DNA of 64,000 nt from Mycteria americana. Taxonomy: Eukaryota; Chordata; Aves; Ciconiiformes; Ciconiidae. Shown piece by piece: positions 1 through 13,494 of the stretch; position 1 is the stretch's first letter; every line of letters begins with the position of its first letter. The notes under the pieces are model-generated. The model did no database searches, was not told the origin of the DNA, and saw only the letters and a list, made by a program, of their open reading frames with translations. The position numbers and the translations under genes were made by a program. Where the stretch lies: assembly GCF_035582795.1 (NCBI RefSeq), contig NC_134367.1, forward strand, positions 109,044,062-109,108,061, in the 5' to 3' direction.

Positions 1-3000
1 CATGTGTCACAAGATTAAGAAATGCAGCTTAAGCGGCAATGGTACTTTAGCTGTAGAAAAATAATTTCAGAAAGTCTATATTTAAGCCCCAGAAGTGTGT
101 GCACTGCTATATAAAATGAAGTAATATCTGTCCTGAAAAGTTAACATTATAATAACAAAACATTGAGGGAGAACCTGAGGGGGAAGTAATACTGAAAATG
201 TTGATATCATAAAGCAAGCATTTGTAGGCAGGCTTTGAAATAGTTTCTAATGATTGCACAGAACAACAAGTTGAATAAATGTAAGAAAATACAATTTTGT
301 GCTCTTTACAGCAGTCTGCCTTTTTGATAATGCTGTTTCTCAGAGCTGCAGTAGTTTAGAGTGTGTTTAAGTAGTTGTTTGAAATTGAGTTGCTTATTCT
401 ATCTCATCTTACGTATGACTGTGCACGCTTCAAGAACATTCCAATTGCAAGTAGAATGTGTTAAAGTAGTCCTTACCCTAATAAAATCCTAAAAATTCTT
501 AGTACGCAATTGGTTGCAGTTAAGAGTTAGACATTTTTAATGTACAGAATAAAACTTACAGTTTTTTCTCTTGCAATGTTAAATCCACAGATGGGAAGTC
601 TTCTGTCTCTTAGTAGTTCAATGGCACAAGTAGAAACCTACAGCAGACAGTTTATATTATTATCTTAGCATGGTGAATAACGCTAACATTGCAAACATCA
701 AATCAGCACTACAAAAGGAAGTATCTTCAGAAGATTTCAAGAACATTCTAGTTAAGTATACAAATGTTATGAAATAAGTTGTAGGAATGACTACTGAAAA
801 GCATATCCATATGATCAAAGTCAAAAGCTTTGACTATCAGAAAGACTGTCTTCCGTATTTTGACAGCCTTCCATTTGGTTGATATAACACATTTGTCTAT
901 GGATAATAAAACTGAAGAAATTAATTCACATCTCTTTCAATTAAGTGGATTTATAGCAGGTAAGACATAAACACTGATGGAGATAAATGATAATATGTTA
1001 CGTGATTGTATTCCATATTTAAAATTCAGTGATACTTTGAAATCAAATGCTTCCTCTCAGAATGATGTCACTAGACGTTTGTAATGTCTGCTTGGCACTC
1101 CGAACTGTATTCTGTATAAGTCACGGTTCTGTTGCGAAGCGACATGTCCAAGAGCCTGTATGCGTATTCACAAAGTGGATATGCATGTCTCTAGTCTGTC
1201 AGGCCTTTTATTAGGATGGTCTGTGGTGGGTGCACCGATGCTTCACTTCCCTTTCTCCTGAATACATGAGAAATGAGAGAGAGTCGTTCTAGTTCCTTTC
1301 AGTTACCAGGTAGTGACAGACCATTTGATGTCTATGTTTTTCAAATGATTCAGCCACCTGTGACTCCTCCCATGCCTTCTTTAAATATTACACCATTTCT
1401 GAGCCATCCAGCACAGATACAGTACTCAACAGAGTGGTCCTACAATTATTTCTGTGAAGGATTCCAGAACCAGCTGCCTAGCAGGTTCTGGAATTGTCTA
1501 GAGGCTTACTCCTGGAATCGTACATCATGCAAATGCACATTGCTCAAGGAAATTATGCCCAGAAACTTTATTGTTTGAAGTCTGTAGTCTACATTTCTTG
1601 CTCTTCTCCTCCTCATGTAATCTCAGAGTAACTCTGATATATTTGCAGTTCTGCATGTGCTAAGACCAAGATGGTGTTGCAAGTGCTCTGCCTTGTGTCC
1701 CTGTGCATTCCACAAGAGAGGATGGCACATGGATGCCTGTTCTACGATACTTCAAGGAGGAATCCCAGAAATAAAGTCAGGAAACAGTGCATTCCATTTT
1801 GCCCTTTCTTTATCATGACAAGTTCCCGCAGTGTTCCATAAATCTATCTTTCAGAATGCCTCACATTGCCTATCTTTGCCCGGGATTTCTGTTTGCTTGC
1901 CTTTTTCAGCAGTCCCTCCATGTAGTCTTACCCTCTCGCTGACATGTGTGTTCTTGTTGGCAATATTTGTGCAATATTTATTGAATATAAGACTTATTTG
2001 ATTTTAGTGTTTCATAGCTCTTTCACTCTTCAGACACACAATAGTAAAAACTGTCTGGTAATGTTGAGATATCTGGCTTGTTCTCGTTACCTTGTTCCTT
2101 TTGGGTTTTATACTGCATTCTTTTCCTCATTTCATAGCAAACATACGTAAAGATTTAAACACTGTAGATCTTTTTTTCTGTCCTGGGTAATATTCTGAGG
2201 GATGAGAGTTGTGTGTATAGACAGAAACATTTGCCCAGCCCTTTTAAATTAAGATTAAGTGATCTTACTGAGAGCTCTTGTGAAAATATTTTCCTGCACT
2301 TAAGACTGGAGCAGTACTTACATTGATACAGGCTTGAAGCATGTGTGGTATCCCACTGACCTCAGTTACACTGAAAGATGAATCTCTCTAGGCTCAAATT
2401 CTTACACAATATAAATAGAGGGTAGTTCAATTTGATCAAAGAAATTACATGTATATAAAAGTAGAGGAGAAATTATAAGCTTGGAAACTGAAGATATGTT
2501 TTCCTCTATTGCATGTCATTGATTTCTGGATTTTCTTTTCATATAAAAAATTAAGGAATGTTTCCACAATAACTTTCAGTATTGATAGGTAAATGAAAAC
2601 ATATGGACAGCTAGATAATATAAATTTCTAATTTTAAATGCATTAATACTTATAAAAAGTTTAGTGACAAACAGACAACTGAATAGTAAATTAGCTGTTA
2701 TTCTTCTCCTCATTGCAAATTTCAAATTCACAAAAAAATTATTCAAGGGGATAATATAACAGCTTGCTACATTGTAGAAAGAATAAGTTCTTCAAGAATA
2801 TTAGTACTCCTTTTCAAATATAATCTACTGTTTGAAATTGCTGCCTCTTTTATAAAGACTTTTTATGAAATGTGAGTAAAACATCATGTGTTGCTCTGCA
2901 GTTTTAGGTATTTTTGAAATATCACTATGGGATTAACTGCATACATTCTCTTTAATCTTAGACATCAGCATATGCAAGACAGCAAGGACAGCAATTATTG

Positions 3001-3740
3001 TTGCCAGTAATTGGCCAACTCAGGTAGAGAAGTTCATATAGTTTTGCAATCAGATTTTGGTAAGTGTGTCCGTACTCATTATATTCTTAGCTGTGCTTCC
3101 TTGAAAGCACATACTGGGGTTAGTGAACAACTATTAACAATTTCAGATTTTAGTGTCTTTTCAGTAGAATCCAATGTGCCTTAACAACCAAATTGGGTTT
3201 AACTTTGCCTTATTAATTTACATAAACTCAGCTTATTGCCAGCATCGATATTTTCTATGTAAATTTCTGCCAATAATTTAAGGTATATTAACATTTATTA
3301 ACATATAAAATGCCATGCATTAGAGGCATGATATCAGAAAAGACATAATTGAAAACTCTTTTTTTTTTCTCTGATGCCTCTTTTGTTCAGTCTTTTTTCC
3401 TTAAAAGAGGAGAAAAGTTTGGGTGGGTTTTTTAGGTTGAGGTTGGGTTTTTTCCAGAAAAATTTCTATCAGGATTTTTTTCCCAACAAAGTAAGTATAG
3501 AGAAGACTTCAAACTAGACAGTAGGTCTGATAGCTTAGGGCATTTATCTGTTATTTGAGACATGTTTGTTGAAATAATTGTTTTGCCTGATCCATTGCAT
3601 TTTAAAATTAAGCAATTTCTATTTGTGATTAGCAATATTTCTTGGGTATAGTGTTTTTGAATGCAGGTATGAGCTTGTCGTATCCATTATTTGAGTTAGT
3701 AAGATGTAGTACATCAGAAATTTTTTTGACATTTTTTTCT

Positions 3741-3758
3741 GGTGGGTGGGTGGGTGGG
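3741..3758 (+). repeat. (GGGT)n tract, G-quadruplex motif
   Basis: The plus strand reads GGTGGGTGGGTGGGTGGG. It contains four G3 runs separated by single T residues (3744-3758), the classic form of a very stable parallel G-quadruplex. It sits in AT-rich intergenic DNA with no gene assigned nearby. Confidence 0.85.
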
Positions 3759-4448
3759 TTTTCTTTCAAAACAGAATTGGAAGGGAGTGCTAGATGATCT
3801 TAGCTGATTCATTTCAGAATTGTTTCAAGACATTGATTTCAATAAAAGAGGGAAAAAAAATGGTGATGGCTGTTCTTTCAATGCCACCTTAATTAATATT
3901 GGCAATCTGTTTTCAGGCTTGTGTTGGTATAATACTACTTTGGCTCTACAGCTGGAGGGCAGACTACAAATTGAAAGATTTTAGGAAAATCTTTGGTATT
4001 TTTACATACTAGAGATTTTGAAAAAAAGATCAGATGCTGAGCTTGCTTTGCACATACGGTTTTTGGGCTGTTTGCTGCTTATACTTTTGTTTTAAGAGGA
4101 TGACTTTGCAGAAAAAATATTGCATGGTTTATGCAGAATTATGAAACAACTTTTAAAAGTAAATAAAGAAACATGTATTTATTTGAGTTTTTCACTAAAA
4201 AATAATGCTAAAAATACCACATTGGCATCTCTTTATGGTTAGGTTTCCCATGCAAGCATTGGCCCATGTAAATATAAATCCATTCTGCTCCCTATGATGG
4301 TTGTGATTAGGAAGGTAGGTTAGATAGATACAACAGTGAATGGAAAAAGAATGAGCAGTGCGTGACATCTTTTGGAGATCTTGGAAGAAGAAAGTGATAA
4401 TGATCTAGTGGGGAATCTGCAAGCACTTGCCAAAAGTGAATCTGATTC

Positions 4449-4495
4449 CATATATATATATATATATATATATGGCACCATATATATATATATGG
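4449..4495. repeat. Paired (TA)n palindromes
   Basis: Two consecutive blocks each have the form CCA(TA)nTGG followed by CAC: a longer one near 4449-4474 and a shorter one near 4478-4494. Each block is self-complementary, so each can extrude as a cruciform. The repeated CCA...TGGCA flanks suggest that one block was copied from the other. Confidence 0.85.
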
Positions 4496-7400
4496 CACAA
4501 TGTGTTGTCATGCAGAGATTCTGCATGAGATACTCCCATAATCGAAAGAGCACAATTTCCTAAGTGAGGTCTTCTGCACAGGCTGTTTTGCCAGCACCGC
4601 TGCTGGAGCTCGAGGTGGGTGTGATTCTACATGTCACTGTTAGTATAGACATTTCCTAAAAGTGAAACCTTGTAGATCACACATCTTGAACTGCAGTTGC
4701 TTTGAGATTAGTAATTGCTCTGTTTTGGCCTTGATTTTTAAACTGTCCAGGGATGTTTTGTTCTCAAAGACTTGGCATAGTAGTGCACATGATAAGACTC
4801 AGCTATGGCACCAAAATTGTTCTTCTTGTCCATACTCCTTAACCTTAGAAGAGAGCTGTTTCAGTCCCAGAAGACATTCCTGTTGCATTTGTTTGTGATT
4901 TTGAGAAAGATGTGGAAGTTAAGATAAAACTGACAGAAATCGGCTGCTATTTTCGTAAGAATTATGTTGGAGTCCTGCATAACTTAATGTTGACTTGTAA
5001 ACTGGATTAGCTATAGAAATTTTACAAGCTTGATCAATTTAAATCTATTTTCAACTATGATATGAAACAATGTTGGAAGTTGCTCTTCCAAATAAAAAGT
5101 TAATCTAATAACTTAACCTATTGTGTCACCGAAGATGTATTGCATTTTTATTATTTGTTAGAATGGAATCAATATCTCATCTTCAGAAAGCTGCAGATAC
5201 ATGACACGTTGTACATTTCTAGGCATAGATGCAGACATTGCAAGTATCTAGACATCCAAACAGCTTCTTGCCACAAAACGGATGTAGAAACGTTTCTGCT
5301 TTCTGAGAAGAGTGCTAAGTTTGGCTATCAGGGTTCTTTTTGTTTTCTTGCTGGATCTCAGTGTTACTTGGTCAGACTTGAGAGCTTGTTTTAATTATGG
5401 CCCCTAATAATTTAATTATCAGCTTCCTCAAAGCCTGCTTTTTGGGACCCTAAAATTCCAGGATCTGTAGATGTGCTCCAGATATTTCCGCTCTGCTCCA
5501 GCAGGTCACCTTTGTCAAAACTTGTAAAAAAAAATTCAAAGAAAAGGTTTCTGACTGTATTATTTCTATCACAGGGGAATTTTCCAGCCTCAGTTGAGGT
5601 TAGGAACTTAAACAGTTTGCTTGCCACCGCCATCTTGTCCGGTGTAAATGACTGGAATGAGAAGAAGAAATTCCTCTAGTATAATCATTTGGAAACCTCA
5701 GCCCTAGGACGTACTTTCCAGCTTATTACTGTGCTCATGGAAATCTCTAGGGAGGGTGCAAAATTCTGAGCTAATAGCTTATGCAGTAGAAAGGAAAACT
5801 TTGAAATGTCTGACCATGAGAAATATGTACATCTGCCATAACTTTTCCTGATGATGAACCTTTGTTATGATGCTAGTAATGGGAGCTCAAGCATGGACAT
5901 TAGAGTTCTGTTTTACGATTACTAATTTTTGTGTTGGTTGTTTCTAGAGTGTGGTACCATATTTTGAAAATCAAATTGTTAAACTAATACATATGGAGAA
6001 AAAAATAGTGTTTTCATCTGTCTCTCAGTAAAACCCAAAATTAATAAACAAATTACTACTGAAGAACACAATGAAACCTTTCTTTGCATCTTGCTCATTT
6101 GCAGAATGTTCCTTTGACCGTGCAGTTGTGCGTGTATGATGACTTGATATAAATATGCTAGAGCTGACTCAAGCTGTATGGGAAGAGGAAGCATTGTCTA
6201 ACTAAAATTAACTTGATTGCAAAGACTAATAGACTTTGCTTTGTAGGGGTTTTTTTTCCCAATTTTTTCCTATTAAAAGATAGGTTCTATTTGCAGGGCA
6301 AAATTAGCAGTCCTAATCATGCTATATAACCTTTTCCACCTCCAACAGTTATTTTTGTTTGCCATTTGACAGCTGTAGCCCACGAGGTGAGGGAAAATAC
6401 TTCTGGCAAAAATACTAAAATAAGACATTCAGGAAAGTTTGACTTTGCAGCCTATTCTTCTAAACAATATTTGCATATCCTGAACTGTACACAGGGTGCT
6501 TAATAGCAATATGGTTAACTGGGGCAGAGCATAAGCTTTCTGTCTTCAAGTCATAGGGTACACATCCATTCTAACTGCAGGTGCCTTTGAACTGTTTGAG
6601 AAAAGTCCCTTTTCTCAAGTCTCTGCAGTACGCAGCTGGTGAGCTCCGGCAGCTCTGGTGGTACCTGAGAATATACTGGAGAGAAGATTTGCTCCAAACT
6701 TGGACTACCCAGCAGCAAAGCGGGTAACAGAGCTCTTGGTACCAAGCCATCCATGCACTGGGCCTTCCTTTTGTGATTACAAACATCCCGTAAGAGGTCC
6801 TCTGCTGATACGCTCTGGTTTTGAAAATAGTATCCCTTCTCCAGAAGAGGATGATTTTAGGACTTCTTGGGACCGTAAAGCTGGCCGTCTTGTAAACTGT
6901 GCACCAAATTTGACAAGCTATCTACTGTAGCTCTGTTCCAAAAGACTTGATGGAAGATCTATGTGACAAATACTGATTTTCCTTTCCTGTGCTTCCCCCT
7001 CACTTCAGTTAGTAATTGCAGCAAAGGAAAGGTCAAAGACACCTGAGAACGACTCAGGCAACCAAATACACGGGGTTTAGTCTTTTCATTTCTTAAGTTC
7101 AGACTCGCAAGTTATCAAAAGCTTTTTGTCAGATCTGAATTTAATGTCATGACATTTTAAGGTTATATCAGTGGGCTCCAGAGACAGCTCTCCTGGCTTT
7201 CTCTTCAGCCTCCCTTTCAGGCTGTCATAGATGCTGATTACAGTCTCTTGTGTGTTGGAGGTAACAACTGCATACCTGACAAGTCTGGCTCTCTCTCACA
7301 GGATTCTTGAAAAATTGCAGACAGCCTTGTCCCTTCAGAGGGACTGAATTTTTTCAATGACAAAACAAATCAAATGATCCTGTTTATTTAAGTAATTGCA

Positions 7401-10400
7401 GGCAGCTTACCCTGAACTATTTCCTGCCTTTCAGGTCCTCACATTCAGATGTCTGCAATACCTTTTGTTTCTGGTGTCTCTGCCATCACAACCTTCTTAC
7501 CACCATAAACTTCAAGGAGAAGCCAAAATCGAAGGCACTACAAGGCTGCTCTGGCTTCTTCTGCTTCAGTTAATCTCATCTTTCTCTTTCCTTACCTCAG
7601 GGTGTGATTATTGCCATTATCTTCTGACCCTCATAAATGCAGTGGTTCCTCCAAGAGACCCTGTCACTCTACAGTACTGCAGAGACCCTCTCAATTTATG
7701 CATTGCCATGTCCTCCCAGCCCCCTCTCGCTGATCCAGGTCAGTGATAATAGATCCCTTGGTCTTTGAATTAGGTGCCACACAGGCAGCTTGAGAACCCA
7801 GGTCATGTGGGAAATAAAGGAGAGGAGCCTTAATATCCAGATATCCTTAATATTGTTAATATCTTTTCCAGAGGTCAGAACACTGAGAAGTCAACTGATG
7901 AGTCGTGACTGCTGTCATACTGCTCTATCTTAAATTGAGAAGCAGGATGGGGAAAAGATCCTTTGCTCTCTGCTGAAAAGCTGTTGGTTTGTCGGGTGAT
8001 GTTTCCGCTTTAGACTCTCGATAGTCCGTTTCACCAGCAGCATGGAGCACATTGACAAACAGCCTGAGCTCATTTCAGATCAATAGCAGAAAATAAGGGA
8101 GGATGTTTCTTAGGACATTTTTTAAAAACAAGTGTATTGTCAGGGATGACTCCTTCCATGAGCTATGCTAACACAGAGAGGAAGACTTGACTTTGTAACG
8201 TACATAATTTATGTCTATAACATTATAGCTAATAATCTTGGATCCTAACAAGTCTCACACATAAATGGAAATATTTACTGACAGTAGGAAGCAATTCAAC
8301 TAGATATAATGAGCTGGCTGTAGTGAAATAACTTCTTTTTATATTGTTCTACCAGATCTAAGTCCATGCTTTAGATCTTGATTCCACTCATATTAGGCTC
8401 CCTGCCTGGGCTGGAAGAATTCAGATTGTCCATCAGCTTGGACTGTGTTTAGTTAGCAGAAACCTCTGCCCACTCTAGTGAGATTCTGAAATCCTCCTTT
8501 CTTCTCCATTCCGGTTTTCTTCAACTACATTAGGATTTGTGAGAGTGTTTCCTTTCACCAGATATCTCTGCTGAGTAGTAACTGCTGAGTAGTTCATTAT
8601 GTCCTTTTTTAATTCTGCTAGTAATGTGTTAATTATTGCAGCTTTTTTTTCCTCTTCCTCCAGACTTCGCAATTTCAGGGTGGAAAAATTACACACTGTG
8701 AACATCAGGAGAAGTTTGTCATTTTACATCCAAGGTCAAATCTTTCAGATGCTGCCCCAAATCTTTTCATTTAATTGCTAAGGACCCAAGCTATATTTAT
8801 AAAGGAGCTGTTAAGTTGGACAAAAGTCTGTATTATTTATTACCAATTATGCCGTGATCTATTTCCAAATAATCATCCCACAGAGCTGAAGCTGTGTCAG
8901 CATTCTTGCCCAAGAATCCTTCGTTCCTAAGTATATTCAGAGAAACCATCTGGATTTCTGCTCCCCTCCAGTAATCAGTATGTCATCCAGGGTCAATGCT
9001 CTATTGGGCAAAATGGCGTCAAGGTTTGTGTTTGTATGAAGAGTTCCAAGAGCTTCCTCTAATTTTTTGTGCCTTTATGACATTTGGTATCACCCAAATA
9101 TCGAATAAATACATGTAATATAATAAATAATAATATGTAGACTATTACTCGGAGTAGAGAAAGTTACTACCAATAGCTGGAGTTCTTCAAGATACATGGT
9201 CTCACGCTACCTCCCTCCTTCCCATTTACTCTGCTTGCACACCCTAGGTCAGGCTGATGCTATCACGCCTGCAAGAAGCCAGCCAGTAACAGAGCCTGCT
9301 TACGGTCACCGTAACTGCTCATATGTAATTATGGAAAAAATGTCAACCAGTTAATGCAATCAATTGACTTGACTTTAGCTCATTTCTGCTTCTTCTCCTC
9401 CTCTCTCCACAGTGATGTAGCCAGAACCTCTACATGCCTAAGAAGTTTTACTGAGATACTTCAATTTCATATTGGTGTTTCCAGCCCCAAGATCATCTCA
9501 AGAGTGGCTTCTTTGGCTTTATGTATACTTACTAGAAACTTATTTCACAGATAGATGCATGTTATTAAATTGTGGAAAATTTTTATTTTCCTAGAGTTAG
9601 GAGAAATTCAACAGAAGCTGATTGCTGGTTATGAAAATAATAACCTGTTACAAGGAGCAGGTAGCTATATTCTTGAGCACTACATTCGAGCTACTACTAT
9701 AATCTAGAACTCTCCTTTTCAGACATATTAGAAACCTTACTTGTAGAGAATACTTTTGAAACAATAAGATCTTTTAAAAAGTATAGGTAGGTATGCTTCT
9801 ACCTGAAGAACAGATCCTATGGTCTCCTAAGGCGCCTTGGACCTACTGCAGTTTTTGAGAATGGTCACGTCCTTTCTGTCAGTGACCACAGTGTTAAAAT
9901 TACTCATTTTCAAATCTAAGATAGACTTGATTTATTGCTTCAATAGCTCCCTTTTTGTCTTTTTTTCAGCTTTATTCAGACACTGTGTCCAAAATTAAGA
10001 AAATTTACTATAAAAATGGTTCTAAAACTTACTACTAGTAAAAACAATAAAGTTAGAAGGAAACATGTATTTCAGCAAATATGTTAATAGACTTTGTCTG
10101 GCTTCAGTAACAACCTTCTATAGACAGTAGGTGAAGCAAAGCTGAAAAAGTCTGTTTGTGACTGTAATATCACATATACTAAATTTAAAGCTTGGATTCT
10201 CTTGTGAAGCAGGAAACCCAGTAGAAGCATTTCATTTGCTTTTGAAAAGCTTTTTTTGACAAATGTATTTTTAGATTAAAATCCTTAAACTGTTAAAATG
10301 CATTTTTTTCCTTTTCACCGAGACCAATATGACATCTTTATTTTATGATGTATCTCATCTCTCTTAGGATATGACATTCAATCAAAAACAGCATTAGAAA

Positions 10401-10620
10401 AAATGTTTTTTCTGTAAAGGAAGCATTATAAAGGCATGCTCTTCTCTACAACCAGCATTTTAAAAGCATGTTTCTCTGTACATTTTTCTTTTAGCTATCA
10501 AATAGGTGATTGGTAGAATAGAAATTTTTAGTAACAGGGAATGATCTGTATCTTACTTGCAATACCCAAAAGGCTGTTACCTTGTAGACAGATTCTGCTG
10601 CTTGTGAGCTCTTTGTGTCT

Positions 10621-10690
10621 ATCACATATATTTGTGATATATGTGTGTGTGTTCATATATTTATATACACATGTGTGTGTATACATATAA
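10621..10690. repeat. Mixed TA/TG microsatellite
   Basis: Alternating TA and TG dinucleotides with short interruptions, including a small hairpin (ATCACA...TGTGAT) at the left end. It has no coding potential. Confidence 0.8.
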
Positions 10691-12152
10691 AAAAATTACC
10701 ATCGAGAATGATGTTTGAAGTGGGATGTCTTTCTCAAGCCAGTACTTTTACTGTTAGTAGCTGTGCAATCATTTTCACAGTAAGAATGTAAGCTTTTCTT
10801 GTTTTAAACAAGAATTTATTATTTTAAAGGTAAAAGGCAGACAAAACACTAAGACGGTAAGAGACACCAAAATTTTAGTCTCGGGTAAAATCATGACTTA
10901 ATGGGATTTTCAGGTTTTTGTGCTTTCTCTGCAATATGCATGTGTACTATTTTGCTCCGACAAATACATGCGTCTGGGTTTTAAATTTAATAATCTCTTT
11001 TGGTACTACGATTCTACACTTGCAGACTCTGTGTTCACATTGCTAGGTTGAGCATAACTACCACCAAAGTCACAAAGATGAAATGTAAAAGCAATCATCC
11101 CAGAAGTAGCACTAGGCAACATGGTCACTCAAGGACATGTATCTCTGGTGCAGGTCTCATCCTGCTTTTTCTTTACTGTGTAATGATGCAGCAATTTTAT
11201 TGTTTACTCTCTATAAAAAGCAATCACCTACTATGCCCTAAGGGACAGTTAAATGTTGTAGCAAAGGGGTAGCATGATTAAAGCTAGGCCCCTGCCGATT
11301 TCTTCTTCCAACTACTAGTTGAAACTAAGGAGTAAATATGAATGCAGTGACTTTAAGTAACTGGTGTCTAATTGCTTACTTGTGTTTGTTCAGGGTCTTT
11401 TTGGAATCTTTGACAACAATAAGCATTTACTTCAAAGGCAGCAAGATTAAGCTTAACTATATGTATATATTTATACAGACCATGAATGTATTTGAAGATA
11501 TAATGAAAAATACAAAGTCTTTTTCATTAACAGAATCAAAATAATGAAGGATGGGAACCCTTCATTATTAAAAGGCTATTCAATGTTCCAGGAATAGTTA
11601 CACAGAAACTTAAAAGTTTGTTTCAAAGAAGTTTGGAAAAGGTCAAAACTTTTTATATAAACACAAAAAATGCAGCCATTGCTGTGCATCAGAAAGTTAT
11701 TGTGAAGAATCTCTGATGGTGGTGTTGAACAGACACTGTAAATAATAAACAAATAAATTCCTGCTACGCAATGGTGATCAGGAGCTACCTTGCATTTTTA
11801 AGAATGTGTCTCCACGACATGATTCTTTAGGAAAGTTCCTGCTGTTGCAGTGAACTCATATCATTGAAGGACAAAGATAATTCATTAATCTTATATTAGT
11901 GCCATTAAAATAGGTGAAGTTTAGTTACTGCATTGAGTTTCTTAATGGTATGTTCCATAGCACATATGGTCCAAGCACTCTTCAGAGTAACACCAGCCTG
12001 GGATTTTGGATACTGGCTTATGAAAACCCTTTTCTGTCTTTTGAGAGAAGCCTCTGATTTTCTGCTGTCTTCTTCCAAATTTCCCAAGATACTGAACAGT
12101 TACGTGACTGAGCTTTAACCCTGGGAACTACTGACCTGTCAGCCTCACCTCT

Positions 12153-12785
12153 GTGCCTGCGAAGATCATGGAACAGATCCTCCTAGAAGCTATGCTGAGG
12201 CACATGGAGGACAGGGAGGTGATTCGAGACAGCCAGCATGCCTTCACCAAGGGCAAGTCCTGCCTGACCAAACTAGTGGCTTTCTACGATGGAGTTACCA
12301 CATCAGTGGACAAGGAAAAAGCAATGGATGTCATCTATCTGGACTTCTGTAAAGCCTTTGACATGGTCCCCCACAACATCCTTCTCTCTAAATTGGAGAG
12401 ATACGGATTTGATAGGTGGACTGTTCAGTGGATAAGGCATTGGTTGGATGGTCGCATCCAGAGGGTAGCGGTCAATGGCTCAATGTCCAGATGGAGATCA
12501 GTGACGACTGGTGTCCCTCACGGGTCCATACTGGGACCAGTGCTGTTTAATATTTTCATCGATGACACAGACAGTGAGATCAAGTGCACCCTCAGCAAGT
12601 TTGCAGATGACACCAAGCTGAGTGGTGCAGCTGACACGCTAGAAGGACGGGATGTCATCCAGAGGGACCTGGACAAGCTGGAGAAGTGGGCCCATGTGAA
12701 CCTCATGAGGTTCAACAAGGCCAAGTGCAGAGTCCTACACCTGGATTGGGGCAATCCTTGGTTTCAATACAGGCTGGGGGGATGA
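12153..12785 (+). pseudogene. CR1 ORF2 fragment: reverse transcriptase core
   Basis: A 210-codon open frame inside the CR1 copy. It contains the palm motifs of a LINE reverse transcriptase: an LDFCKAFD block (first catalytic Asp), a [10 protein letters not shown] block where the family norm is GVPQGS, and FADDTK with the catalytic Asp pair. The upstream endonuclease and RT fingers are absent because of 5' truncation, and the frame stops at 12,785, before the C-terminal domain. It is a dead LINE gene fragment and not a host gene. Confidence 0.92.
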
Positions 12786-12786
12786 T

Positions 12787-13404
12787 GTGATCGAGAGAAG
12801 CCCTGCGGAAAAGGACTTGGGGGTACTGATGGACGAAAAGCTGGACATGAGCCAACAATGTGCGCTCGCAGCCCAGAAGGCCAACCGTATCCTGGGCTGC
12901 ATCAAAAGAAGCATGGCCAGCAGGTCGAGGGAGGTGATTCTGCCCCTCTGCTCTGCTCTGGTGAGACCTCACCTGGAGTATTGCAGCCAGCTCAGGAGCC
13001 CTCAGCACAAGAAGGACATGGACCTGTTGGAGCGGGTCCAGAGGAGGGCCACGAAAATGACCCGAGGGCTGGAGCACCTCTCCTTCGAGGACAGGCTGAG
13101 AGAGTTGGGGTTGTTCAGCCTGGAGAAGAGAAGGCTGCAGGGAGACCTTATTGCAGCCTTCCAGTACTTAAAGGGGGCCTATAGGAAAGATGGGGACAGA
13201 CTTTTTAGCAAGGCCTGTTGTGACAGGACAAGGAGCAATGGTTTTAAACTAAGGGATGGCAGATTTAGACTGGATTTAAGAAAGAAATTTTTTACAATGA
13301 GGGTGGTGAGGCACTGGAACAGGTTGCCCAGAGAGGTAGTAGAGGCCCCATCTCTGGAAACATTCAAGGTCAGCTTGGATGGGGCTCTGAGCAACCTGGT
13401 CTAG
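12787..13404 (+). pseudogene. CR1 ORF2 fragment: C-terminal part of the polymerase protein
   Basis: A 205-codon open frame that continues the CR1 protein in a different frame from the preceding piece. It includes the conserved stretches [30 protein letters not shown] and [18 protein letters not shown] that mark the CR1 ORF2 C-terminus. It ends shortly before the non-coding CR1 3' tail. Confidence 0.92.
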
Positions 13405-13494
13405 TTAAAGATGTCCCTGCTCTTGCAGGGGAGTTGGACTAGATGACCTGTAAAGGTCCCTTCCAATCCAAAACATTCTATGATTCTATGATTT

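Larger units (their letters stand above)
1..12118. other. Intergenic AT-rich DNA, no gene recognised
   Basis: About 12 kb of AT-rich sequence with stops in all frames at ordinary density. The longest open frames (for example 1273-1578, 6658-6930 and 7396-7746 on the plus strand) are about 90-116 codons; I recognise no protein family in them and see no convincing splice signals around them. By mammalian synteny the DNAH14 gene would be expected to converge on LBR from this side, but I could identify no dynein heavy chain motif here. Simple repeats and a G-quadruplex motif are listed separately. Confidence 0.6.
12119..13494 (+). mobile_element. CR1 LINE, 5'-truncated, with RT domain and intact 3' end
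   Basis: A non-LTR retrotransposon of the avian CR1 family in plus orientation. It begins abruptly inside the reverse transcriptase region, as usual for 5'-truncated CR1, and ends in the characteristic tail ATTCTATGATTCTATGATT at about 13,476-13,494. Two long open frames remain: 12,153-12,785 with RT motifs ([34 protein letters not shown] with the catalytic DD pair), and 12,787-13,404 covering the RT thumb and C-terminal part. A single frame change near 12,785 separates them, which suggests a relatively young copy. The first half of the ORF2 protein, including the endonuclease, is missing, so it cannot be autonomous. Confidence 0.95.

Noticed and set aside
1273-1578. Plus-strand 101-codon frame
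   Set aside because: No recognised family, no splice context, ordinary composition for a chance frame in non-coding DNA.
6658-6930. Plus-strand 90-codon frame starting MVPENILERRFAPNL
   Set aside because: It looks somewhat protein-like but matches no family I know, and overlapping minus-strand frames of similar size suggest chance.
7396-7746. Plus-strand 116-codon frame
   Set aside because: Low-complexity hydrophobic stretches and no recognisable domain; no supporting signals.
12712-13077. Minus-strand 121-codon frame inside the CR1 copy
   Set aside because: It is the reverse-strand shadow of the CR1 polymerase gene. The same holds for minus-strand frames at 23,386-23,958 and 23,895-24,305.
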